Source: Schaalia hyovaginalis
GTDB taxonomy: Bacteria; Actinomycetota; Actinomycetes; Actinomycetales; Actinomycetaceae
DNA length: 64,000 bases
Assembly (NCBI RefSeq): GCF_014208035.1
Contig: NZ_JACHMK010000001.1
Coordinates: 682,001 to 746,000 of the forward strand
Direction of reading: 5' to 3'
Part shown: positions 28,106 through 34,589 of the stretch, piece after piece
Position numbering within the stretch: the first letter of the stretch is position 1
How the letters are laid out: the number at the start of each line of letters is the position of its first letter
The notes under the pieces: generated by a model
What the model saw: only the letters and a program-made list of their open reading frames with translations
What the model was told of the DNA's origin: nothing
Database searches by the model: none
Translations under genes and position numbers: made by a program

Positions 28106-29605
28106 TTGTCCGTCTTGAACGTCGCCGTCATCGGTGCGGGTCCTGCCGGGATCTATGCGTCCGACATCCTGTCGAAGTCCGGGCTCGAGGTGAGCATCGA
28201 CCTGTTCGAGCGCCTCCCCGCCCCCTATGGACTGGTGCGCTACGGCGTCGCTCCCGATCATCCGCGGATCAAGCAGATCATCGTCGCCCTGTACAAGATC
28301 CTCCAGCGCGGGGACATCCGCCTGCTCGGAAACGTGGAGGTCGGTCGGGACGTCTCGATCGATGATCTCAAGGATCATTACGACGCGGTCATCATCGCGA
28401 CGGGCGCCGACCGGGACGCCCCGCTCGACATCCCCGGCATCGACCTTCCCGAGTCCTTCGGGGCGGCGGACTTCGTCTCCTGGTACGACGGAAATCCTGA
28501 TTATCCGCGTTCGTGGCCGTTGACCGCGTCGAGCGTGGCCGTGTTCGGCGTGGGCAATGTGGCGCTCGACGTGGCGCGCGTTCTCGCGAAGCACGCCGAG
28601 GACATGCTGGTCACCGAGATCCCCGAGAACGTCGCCCGCGGCCTTGAGGCCAATCCGATCACGGACGTGCACGTCTTCGGCAGGCGCGGCCCCGCGCAGG
28701 TGAAGTTCACCCCGTTGGAGCTGCGCGAGCTGGGCAAGGTCCCCGACGTGGATGTCATCGTCGACGAGGAGGACTTCGATTTCGACGAGGGCTCGGAGCG
28801 GGCCTTGCGCGAGTCGAATCAGCAGCGGCAGGTGGTCAAGACCCTCACGCAGTACGCTTCGATCGATCCCGAGGAGCGCACGGCGTCGCGCCGGATCCAC
28901 ATCCACCTCTTCCAGGCGCCGGTCGAGGTGGTCGCCGATGAGGACGGCCATGTGAAGGCGGTCCGCACGGAGCGCACGGAGCTCGTCGGCGATGGGTCGG
29001 TGCGCGGCACCGGAGTCATCACGACGTGGCCCGTCGAGGCCGTCTACCGGGCGGTGGGCTACGCCTCGTCTCCGATCCCGGGCCTTCCCTTCGACGGCGA
29101 GCGCCGCGTCGTGCCCAATGTCGAGGGGCGGGTCGTCCCGCAGGCCGGCGCGGGCGTGGAGGAGGCCCTCACGGGGATTTACGCCACGGGGTGGATCAAG
29201 CGGGGTCCCGTCGGGCTCATCGGCTCGACGAAGTCGGATGCCCAGCAGACGATCGCGCACCTCGTCGAGGACGCGAACGCCGGGCGCCTGCATGCCAAGA
29301 CCCAGGCCGTGGGCCATGAGGCGATGATCGCGCTCCTGGAGGAGCGCGGGGTCGAGTACACCACCTGGGAGGGGTGGGAGCTGCTCGACGCCTACGAGAA
29401 GGAGCTCGGCGCGGCCTACGGCCCGCTGCCCGAGGGGCGCGGCGTCCGAGAGCGCGTGAAGGTCGTCTCCCGCCGGGCGATGACCGACATCTCCCGGGCG
29501 ATGCCGGTCGATCGGGCGGATCTCATCGGCGACATGGGGGAGATGGGCGTTCCGGCGGCCCCGGAGCGCTTCGAGGATTACACGGGGCCCGGCCGTCGCG
29601 CCTGA
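28106..29605 (+). CDS. fprA: ferredoxin-NADP(+) reductase, FprA/adrenodoxin-reductase type
   Basis: A soluble FAD protein moving electrons between NAD(P)H and ferredoxin. The 499-residue product has the FAD motif VIGAGPAGIYASD (about 8-20) and the signature RLPAPYGLVRYGVAPDHP (36-53). The NADPH fold is GVGNVALDVARVL (148-160), and the C-terminal block GWIKRGPVGLIGSTKSDA is typical of the adrenodoxin-reductase family. A TTG start at 28106 is supported by GAGAGGAG 5 nt upstream and by the position of the FAD motif. It is monocistronic, followed by a hairpin. Confidence 0.88.
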   Translation: MSVLNVAVIGAGPAGIYASDILSKSGLEVSIDLFERLPAPYGLVRYGVAPDHPRIKQIIVALYKILQRGDIRLLGNVEVGRDVSIDDLKDHYDAVIIATGADRDAPLDIPGIDLPESFGAADFVSWYDGNPDYPRSWPLTASSVAVFGVGNVALDVARVLAKHAEDMLVTEIPENVARGLEANPITDVHVFGRRGPAQVKFTPLELRELGKVPDVDVIVDEEDFDFDEGSERALRESNQQRQVVKTLTQYASIDPEERTASRRIHIHLFQAPVEVVADEDGHVKAVRTERTELVGDGSVRGTGVITTWPVEAVYRAVGYASSPIPGLPFDGERRVVPNVEGRVVPQAGAGVEEALTGIYATGWIKRGPVGLIGSTKSDAQQTIAHLVEDANAGRLHAKTQAVGHEAMIALLEERGVEYTTWEGWELLDAYEKELGAAYGPLPEGRGVRERVKVVSRRAMTDISRAMPVDRADLIGDMGEMGVPAAPERFEDYTGPGRRA

Positions 29606-29611
29606 GCTCAT

Positions 29612-29651
29612 GCGAACGCGGGCTTTCGTCTTCGGGCGGGCCCGCGTTCGC
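29612..29651 (+). terminator. terminator hairpin after fprA
   Basis: A perfect 12-bp stem (29612-29623 with 29640-29651) with a 16-nt loop starts 6 nt after the stop codon. Confidence 0.65.
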
Positions 29652-29710
29652 GTACGCGTATGGGGAGGGGACGTCCTCAAGAGCGCACTCGCATATGAGG
29701 TAGCACTTAT

Positions 29711-29736
29711 TTACATTAGACAACCCTAATGTCTAA
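29711..29736 (+). promoter_or_regulatory. DtxR-box-like palindrome upstream of the surface-protein gene
   Basis: The 19 bases 29711-29729 agree with the iron-repressor consensus TTAGGTTAGSCTAACCTAA at 14 positions by hand count. A second, overlapping inverted repeat pairs TTAGACA (29716-29722) with TGTCTAA (29730-29736). The local sequence is unusually A+T-rich for the window, as expected of a promoter. The regulator identity is inferred. Confidence 0.4.
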
Positions 29737-29791
29737 GGTGTTCCGGGGTGCTCATCCGCACCCTTCGACTCTTGAGGAAGCGAAGAATCCC

Positions 29792-31333
29792 ATGACCCTG
29801 TCCCGTTCCGCGGTCGGTGCCCTGCTGGGAGCATCGATCCTCGCCGCTCTTGCGCCCGCGATGCCCTCGGCGGCAGCCCCCCTCCCCTCGGCCCCGCACG
29901 GGGTCCTCGTCGCGGCGCCGGCCGTGAAGGACCTGACGATCCGCGCGAGCGATCAGCGCGTTGAAGCCGGAAAAGCTCTCGACTACGTCTTCGCCGTCGA
30001 ATCGGCGGACCCGTCCTCGGTCGGCAGTTACCAGACCTGGGGTTTCGCCTCGGGGCTGCCCGAGGGCTTCACCCTCAAGCAGGTCGACAAGAACGCCGGG
30101 ACCTGGCGCTTGGCCACGACCCGCGAGCTGAAGGCGGGGGAGGGGCCCTTCACCCTCGAGCTGAAGTTCTATGACGGATTCGGGACGGCTACCAAGAGGA
30201 TTACGGTCAGTGTCGGCAAGGCCCTGGAGGCGAGCGCCCTGGACCTCCTCCTCGACCAGGACAGCCCCTTCCCGGCCGGTACGAAGATCTTCAGCGCGAC
30301 GGGCGGAAGCGAGCCCTATGCGGTGACCATCACTGACAACGGCGGCATCGGCGACCTCGTGATCTCGCCGGACGGGACGGCCACGGGAACGGCGCCCTCG
30401 CCCGGAAGCGTCGAGGTCGCCTTCACCGTCACCGACGCCGGCGGGGCCTCCCGCGCCCTGAAGGCGCGCGTGACCTCGAGGGACACCCGGGCTCCCCTCA
30501 TCGAGGTCGCTGAGGCCGTCGATGCGATGAAGGGCGAGGCCTTCAGTGCGCCGGTCAAGGTGAGCGACAACTGGAGCGTCCCGGTCGTCAGCCTCGACCC
30601 GGGTTCGGCCGAAGGCGTGAGCCTTCGCGGATTCATGACGGGGAGCGGTCCGGGGAGCCTCGAAGGCCGGATCGACCGGGTCGGCGAATTCACCGCGACG
30701 ATCCGGGCCGTCGATTCCGTGGGCAATGCCTCTTCGCGCTTAGTCACCATCCGCGTCAAAGGTCTCTCCGACCTCGCAGCCCCCTCCTGCGCCCCTCGGA
30801 CCGGCTACGCGGGGGATGAGGCCGTCAGCGCGCCCGTGGACTTCGGCGAAGGGGCGTCCCTGCCGGACAAGAGCGTCTTCTCCTTGCCGGGCGAGGCGCC
30901 CTCCGGTGCGCGCATCGATCCGGCGAACGGTCTGCTCACCTGGGCGATCCCCGAGGACTTCCCCGCTTCGGAGGTGAAGATCCCCGTGAGGGTCGACTAT
31001 CGGGACGGGACCCGTGACGAGCTCGAATGCCGCGTCCTCGTGAAGAAGGCGCAGGCCCTCGTGCCCCTCGTCCCCGCCGAGCCCCTCGATCCCCCTCGTC
31101 CCTCCGCAGAGGCGCCGAAGACCGACACCGCTGCGAAGAGCGATGCCGCTCCGAAAGCCGATGCCGCACCGAAGAACGCGGCGACCGGGAGCGGGACGGG
31201 CGGGAAGGCGTCTTCCGGCGCTCGTGTGAAGCTCGCGACGACCGGTGCGCACCTCGGGGTCATGTTCGGCGCGGGCGGCGCGCTCGCGGCGGGGGCTGCC
31301 CTCCTGCTCCTCCGCCGGCCTTCGAAGAGCTGA
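29792..31333 (+). CDS. LATTG-anchored surface protein with Ig-like repeats
   Basis: A secreted, probably wall-linked protein of 513 residues. It starts with a signal peptide (hydrophobic core about 8-27, cut likely after PSAAA). About 380 residues of beta-rich, Ig/cadherin-like repeats follow, with phrases such as FTVTDAGGASRALKARV and TIRAVDSVGNASSRLVTI. A Pro/Ala/Lys-rich stalk (about 430-475) leads to LATTG, a hydrophobic helix and a basic RRPSKS tail. LAxTG is the motif used by class E sortases. ATG 29792 is chosen because the signal peptide begins there, with GAGGAAG upstream. Function (adhesion, binding) is not shown by the sequence. Confidence 0.82.
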   Translation: MTLSRSAVGALLGASILAALAPAMPSAAAPLPSAPHGVLVAAPAVKDLTIRASDQRVEAGKALDYVFAVESADPSSVGSYQTWGFASGLPEGFTLKQVDKNAGTWRLATTRELKAGEGPFTLELKFYDGFGTATKRITVSVGKALEASALDLLLDQDSPFPAGTKIFSATGGSEPYAVTITDNGGIGDLVISPDGTATGTAPSPGSVEVAFTVTDAGGASRALKARVTSRDTRAPLIEVAEAVDAMKGEAFSAPVKVSDNWSVPVVSLDPGSAEGVSLRGFMTGSGPGSLEGRIDRVGEFTATIRAVDSVGNASSRLVTIRVKGLSDLAAPSCAPRTGYAGDEAVSAPVDFGEGASLPDKSVFSLPGEAPSGARIDPANGLLTWAIPEDFPASEVKIPVRVDYRDGTRDELECRVLVKKAQALVPLVPAEPLDPPRPSAEAPKTDTAAKSDAAPKADAAPKNAATGSGTGGKASSGARVKLATTGAHLGVMFGAGGALAAGAALLLLRRPSKS

Positions 31334-31382
31334 GCGGGCAGGAGCGCCCACCCTTTCCCAGGCACTGTTCAGCCGGTGCCCA

Positions 31383-31388
31383 TATCCT
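31383..31388 (+). promoter_or_regulatory. leaderless -10 for the HtpX-type protease
   Basis: TATCCT followed by exactly 6 nt and the ATG at 31395. No Shine-Dalgarno lies between. Confidence 0.6.
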
Positions 31389-31394
31389 CGAGTC

Positions 31395-32276
31395 ATGACT
31401 CATCGGGGCTATCGCAACGGTTTGAAGACCGCCGTACTCCTCGGCGGATTGTGGGCGCTCCTGGCCGCCGTCGGCTGGATCATCGCGAACAGCACGGGCC
31501 GGTCGATCTGGCTCTGGGTGTTCGCGGCCCTCGGCCTGTTCCAGACCGCCTACGCCTACTGGAACTCCGCGTCCATGTCGCTGCGCGCCATGAACGCCTA
31601 TGAGGTGTCCGAGGCGCAGCGGCCGGACCTCCACCGGATCGTGCGCGAGCTCTCCGATCGTGCGGGCCAGCCCATGCCCTCGATCTGGATCGCGCCCACC
31701 CGGACGCCGAATGCCTTCGCGACAGGCCGCGACCCGGAGCATGCGGCGGTCTGCTGCACCGAGGGCATCCTCGAGATCCTCGGCGAGAGGGAGCTGCGCG
31801 GCGTGCTCGGCCATGAGCTCATGCACGTCTACAACCGCGACATCCTCACCTCCTCGGTGGCGGCGGCCCTCGGCGGCCTGGTCACGTCGATCGCGCAGTT
31901 CCTCATGTTCTTCGGGGGCGGGCGCAACCGGGATGACGAGGGTGGGGGAGTGGGCGTGCTCGCCGGGATCGCGATCGCGCTGCTCGCCCCTCTCGCGGCG
32001 ACGCTCATCCAGTTCTCCCTGTCGCGGACGCGCGAGTTCGATGCGGACGAGGACGGCGCGACGCTCACGCAGGACCCGCTGGCCCTGGCCTCCGCGCTGA
32101 GGAAGCTCGAAACTGTGACCGATCGCGCACCGCTTCAGCCCACGCCCGCGAACCAGAACGTCGCCGCCATGATGATCGCCAACCCCTTCAGGGGAGCGGG
32201 CCTTCGCAGACTCTTCTCGACCCATCCTCCGATGGATGAGCGCATCGCCCGTTTGGAGAAGATGGCGGGCTACTGA
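31395..32276 (+). CDS. htpX: HtpX-type membrane zinc metalloprotease (M48)
   Basis: Degrades misfolded membrane proteins. The 293-residue product has two N-terminal membrane helices (about 13-31, 38-57) and the zinc site HELMH (140-144). Two more hydrophobic segments follow (about 154-173, 186-208), and then the third ligand region REFDADEDGA (Glu 214). The NAFATG motif characteristic of HtpX is at 106-111. It ends with THPPMDERIARL, the usual family C-terminus. The start follows a leaderless -10. An upstream in-frame ATG lies inside the preceding gene and is rejected. Confidence 0.92.
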   Translation: MTHRGYRNGLKTAVLLGGLWALLAAVGWIIANSTGRSIWLWVFAALGLFQTAYAYWNSASMSLRAMNAYEVSEAQRPDLHRIVRELSDRAGQPMPSIWIAPTRTPNAFATGRDPEHAAVCCTEGILEILGERELRGVLGHELMHVYNRDILTSSVAAALGGLVTSIAQFLMFFGGGRNRDDEGGGVGVLAGIAIALLAPLAATLIQFSLSRTREFDADEDGATLTQDPLALASALRKLETVTDRAPLQPTPANQNVAAMMIANPFRGAGLRRLFSTHPPMDERIARLEKMAGY

Positions 32277-32284
32277 TCGCGCCC

Positions 32285-32322
32285 CCTTCACCCCGGTCGG
32301 ATCGCTCCGGCCGGGGCGAAGG
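32285..32322. terminator. terminator hairpin between convergent htpX and yajQ
   Basis: A 16-bp stem with one wobble and one mismatch (32285-32300 with 32307-32322) around ATCGCT, lying between the two stop codons. Confidence 0.65.
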
Positions 32323-32337
32323 CGTGTGTGAAGAATC

Positions 32338-32841
32338 TCAGCGGTAGTTGACGAACTGGAGGGCGGTGTCGAGCTTGTCGCCCTCGGGGCCCTTGAGCAG
32401 TGCGATCACCGCCTGGAGGTCGTCTCGCGATTTCGAGGAGACGCGGAGCTCGTCGCCCTGGATCTGGGCCTTGACGCCCTTGGGGCCCTCGTCGCGGATG
32501 AGCTTGGCGATCTTCTTCGCCGTGTCCTGCGCGATGCCCTCCTTCAGGGGCGTGACGAGCCTGTAGATCTTGCCCGAGGCCTTGGGCTCGCGGTCCTTGT
32601 AGTCGAGGCACTTGAGCGAGAGGCCGCGGCGGATGAGCTTGGTCTGGAGGACGTCGAGGATCGCCATGACGCGTTCGGACGAGTTCGCCTCCATCTCGAT
32701 CGTGTCGCCGCTCAAACGGATCGAGGCGTCGACGCCGCGGAAGTCGTAGCGGGTCGCGATCTCTTTCGCGGTCTGGTTCACCGCGTTGTCGACCTCCTGG
32801 CGGTCGAGTTTCGAAACGATGTCGAATGAGGAGTCAGCCAC
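32338..32841 (-). CDS. yajQ: YajQ-family nucleotide-binding protein
   Basis: A small cytoplasmic protein (167 residues) of the YajQ/UPF0234 family, whose members bind nucleic acids or cyclic di-GMP; the role here is unknown. The N-terminus [20 protein letters not shown], the central TRYDFRG and the C-terminal [10 protein letters not shown]... are diagnostic. It is preceded on its strand by GAAAGGAAG. It faces htpX. Confidence 0.9.
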   Translation of the reverse strand: MADSSFDIVSKLDRQEVDNAVNQTAKEIATRYDFRGVDASIRLSGDTIEMEANSSERVMAILDVLQTKLIRRGLSLKCLDYKDREPKASGKIYRLVTPLKEGIAQDTAKKIAKLIRDEGPKGVKAQIQGDELRVSSKSRDDLQAVIALLKGPEGDKLDTALQFVNYR

Positions 32842-32909
32842 GATCTTCCTTTCGGGTAGCCGACGTGAGCGGCCTGTTCACGTCGTTATCGGCCGAATCC
32901 GATGCCCGA

Positions 32910-32940
32910 TTGGCAATCGGAGTTCTTTTCCTGTTATTCT
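32910..32940 (+). promoter_or_regulatory. promoter of tRNA-Tyr
   Basis: TTGGCA (32910-32915) and TATTCT (32935-32940) are 19 bp apart; an extended -10 TGT precedes the -10, which compensates for the long spacer. The tRNA begins 26 nt later. Confidence 0.6.
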
Positions 32941-32966
32941 TCCACGGCACCGCGAAAGCGGAGCAA

Positions 32967-33048
32967 GGCGGGGTACCCGAGTGGCCAAAGGGAGCTGACT
33001 GTAAATCAGCCGCGGAATGCTTCGGGGGTTCGAATCCCTCCCCCGCCA
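32967..33048 (+). tRNA. tRNA-Tyr (anticodon GTA)
   Basis: Acceptor GGCGGGG pairs with CCCCGCC (33041-33047), discriminator A at 33048. The anticodon loop has GTA at 33001-33003. The extra arm between the anticodon and T stems is long, as in bacterial tRNA-Tyr. CCA is not encoded. Confidence 0.95.
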
Positions 33049-33100
33049 CAGTCCCGGTTCAACCGGGATCTGCGTGTGAGGACCTTCTCAGTCGCGCGGA

Positions 33101-33130
33101 TTGCGAAAGCGGTCCGAACTCGATTAGGCT
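33101..33130 (+). promoter_or_regulatory. promoter of tRNA-Thr
   Basis: TTGCGA (33101-33106), an 18-bp spacer and TAGGCT (33125-33130), ending 10 nt before the mature tRNA. It implies that tRNA-Thr is not only read through from tRNA-Tyr. Confidence 0.65.
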
Positions 33131-33140
33131 CTTCCGCGTT

Positions 33141-33213
33141 GCCCCGATAGCTCAGTCGGCAGAGCGTCTCCATGGTAAGGAGAAGGTCAAGGGTTCGATT
33201 CCCTTTCGGGGCT
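33141..33213 (+). tRNA. tRNA-Thr (anticodon GGT)
   Basis: Acceptor GCCCCGA pairs with TCGGGGC (33206-33212), discriminator T. The anticodon stem TCTCC/GGAGA encloses ATGGTAA, giving GGT. D- and T-loops are canonical (AGCTCAG, GGTTCGATT). CCA not encoded. Confidence 0.95.
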
Positions 33214-33239
33214 CTGGTCGCGGCCGCAGGTCGCGCCGC

Positions 33240-33313
33240 GGCGGGGTAGCTCAGCTGGTCAGAGCGCACGACTCATAATCGTGAGGTCGCGGGTTCGAGC
33301 CCCGCCCCCGCTA
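33240..33313 (+). tRNA. tRNA-Met, elongator (anticodon CAT)
   Basis: Acceptor 33240-33246 pairs with 33306-33312 (the first pair is G-U), discriminator A. The anticodon stem CACGA/TCGTG encloses CTCATAA. The paired first base and AGCTCAGCTGGTCAGAGC D-arm point to the elongator rather than the initiator. A CAT anticodon could also be an Ile tRNA modified by TilS; the body favours Met. It is 51 nt before rpmG and probably co-transcribed with it. Confidence 0.88.
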
Positions 33314-33363
33314 CCGATCAAGGTCGCGCGACGACACCACTATTCAGCAAAAGAGGACACACC

Positions 33364-33534
33364 GTGGCAAGCAAGTCTCAGGATGTTCGCCCCAAGATCA
33401 CTCTGGCCTGCTCGGAGTGCAAGGAGCGCAACTACATCACGAAGAAGAACCGTCGCAACACGCCGGATCGTCTTGAGCTCGCGAAGTACTGCCCTCGCTG
33501 CCGCAAGTCGACCCAGCACCGCGAGACCCGCTGA
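33364..33534 (+). CDS. rpmG: 50S ribosomal protein L33
   Basis: A 56-residue ribosomal protein, GTG start at 33364 with AAAGAGG upstream. It contains [13 protein letters not shown] and ends [15 protein letters not shown]. The two CxxC pairs (CSEC and CPRC) make it the zinc-binding (C+) form of L33, not the zinc-free paralogue. The tRNA-Met to rpmG order resembles other actinobacteria, in which rpmG is next to tRNA genes and near secE-nusG; here secE-nusG lies 20 kb away. Confidence 0.93.
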   Translation: MASKSQDVRPKITLACSECKERNYITKKNRRNTPDRLELAKYCPRCRKSTQHRETR

Positions 33535-33564
33535 CGCGAGGTCCGCTGGACGGCTCGAGCTGTC

Positions 33565-33596
33565 AACCCCCGGAGGAGTCCTCCGGGGGTTTCTTG
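33565..33596 (+). terminator. terminator after rpmG
   Basis: Stem CCCCCGGAG/CTCCGGGGG (33567-33575, 33581-33589) with loop GAGTC, flanked by AA and followed by TTTCTT: a classical intrinsic terminator. Confidence 0.8.
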
Positions 33597-33680
33597 CTGC
33601 TCGCGGCGTCGGCGTCCCTCGACGGCTCCGCGCCGGCGTCATCGGGGCGCCGTCGATCGCGGGGCCCTCGGCGCGCGCGA

Positions 33681-34520
33681 TCACTCGTCCGATTCGGGCT
33701 GGTCGAGGAGGTCGCGCAGGGGGGTGTAGTGGAGTTCGACGGCGGCGTAGTAGTCGTCGAGGTCGCCCTTCTCGCAGGCGTCGAGAATCGCGTCGTGGGC
33801 CGCGGCCGTGAGCAGGGAGGCTTCGCGCCCGGCTCGGCGCAGGGTGGGGCCGACGGTCCGGTGGATGAGCCACATGGCCGAGGTGAGCTGGCTCAGGATC
33901 CTGTTGTCGAGGTAGTGCAAGAGCCCGAGGTGGAAGTCGATGTCCTGTTCGTAGTAGCTCTCGCCCTTCTCCGCGTGCTCGCGCATGTCGGCGACGCAGC
34001 GTCGGAGCTCCGGGTTGCGCGTGCCCCTCATGGCCGCGACGAGGTCGACGCCGATGCCGAGGTCGAGCGCCTTGCGGATGTCGACGACTTCGGCGAGGGA
34101 CTTGTAGCCGTCGCCGGCGTCGAGGGCGGAGCGGAGGATGAGGGTCTCGACGAGCGGGTCGAGGGACATCGCGCCGACGTAGCTCCCCGATCCCCGCCGG
34201 GAGTGGACGATGTCGAGCGCGTCGAGTTTGCGCATGGCCTCGCGCACGGAGGAGCGCGAGACGCCGAGGTCCGCGCACAGTTCGGCCTCGGTGGGCAGGG
34301 GGTCCCCGGTTTGAAGCTCGTGGGCGAGGATGTAGCGCTTGATCGCGTCCATCGTCATTGCGGAGCGGTTCGCTGAAGGGCCTTCGGGCGTCGAGTTCGG
34401 CACCTTTGAGAGGGTATCAGCCGCATGATCCCGTGGGCGGGCGCCGCCGTTATCAAATTGATGCATTGCGCGGACCCCTTTCGTGCGGAAAACCGCTTGC
34501 GCGAAGTTGTCAGACAACAT
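33681..34520 (-). CDS. GntR-family (FCD) transcriptional regulator of the sialic-acid operon
   Basis: A winged-helix repressor/activator of the FadR subfamily. The DNA-binding domain has the GntR core LPTEAELCADLGVSRSSVREAM and RRGSGSYV. The C-terminal all-helical FCD domain contains D..FH..L (DIDFHLGLLHYL) and a late His (LLTAAAHDAIL), which form the metal/ligand site. It is divergent from the nan operon, so it probably senses a sialic-acid intermediate. Start choice is open: ATG 34520 stands 6 nt after TAGGAT (leaderless), giving 279 residues; ATG 34466 follows AAAGGGG and would give 261. Confidence 0.88.
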   Translation of the reverse strand: MLSDNFAQAVFRTKGVRAMHQFDNGGARPRDHAADTLSKVPNSTPEGPSANRSAMTMDAIKRYILAHELQTGDPLPTEAELCADLGVSRSSVREAMRKLDALDIVHSRRGSGSYVGAMSLDPLVETLILRSALDAGDGYKSLAEVVDIRKALDLGIGVDLVAAMRGTRNPELRRCVADMREHAEKGESYYEQDIDFHLGLLHYLDNRILSQLTSAMWLIHRTVGPTLRRAGREASLLTAAAHDAILDACEKGDLDDYYAAVELHYTPLRDLLDQPESDE

Positions 34521-34525
34521 ATGGT
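34497..34525 (+). promoter_or_regulatory. promoter of the sialic-acid operon
   Basis: TTGCGC (34497-34502), a 17-bp spacer and TATGGT (34520-34525) face the transporter lipoprotein gene; transcription would start near 34532, about 58 nt before the ATG. The spacer contains the operator palindrome. Confidence 0.6.
34506..34518. promoter_or_regulatory. GntR/FCD operator palindrome
   Basis: GTTGTCAGACAAC is a perfect 13-bp palindrome and fits the TNGTNNNACNA pattern bound by FadR-subfamily GntR regulators. It lies between -35 and -10 of the operon promoter and overlaps codons 1-5 of the regulator if that gene starts at 34520, so one site could repress both directions. Confidence 0.65.
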
Positions 34526-34526
34526 G

Positions 34527-34532
34527 ATCCTA
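34527..34532 (-). promoter_or_regulatory. leaderless -10 for the GntR gene
   Basis: Minus-strand TAGGAT is followed by 6 nt and ATG 34520. It competes for space with the operon -10 on the other strand. Confidence 0.5.
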
Positions 34533-34589
34533 TCGGAAGCGAGACATCCCCTCGTGACCGTTCGACACTCGATGATGAGGAGAGAACCC

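Noticed and set aside
33240..33313. Initiator tRNA-fMet
   Set aside because: The first acceptor position is paired (G-U) and the D-arm is of elongator type; an initiator should have an unpaired first base.
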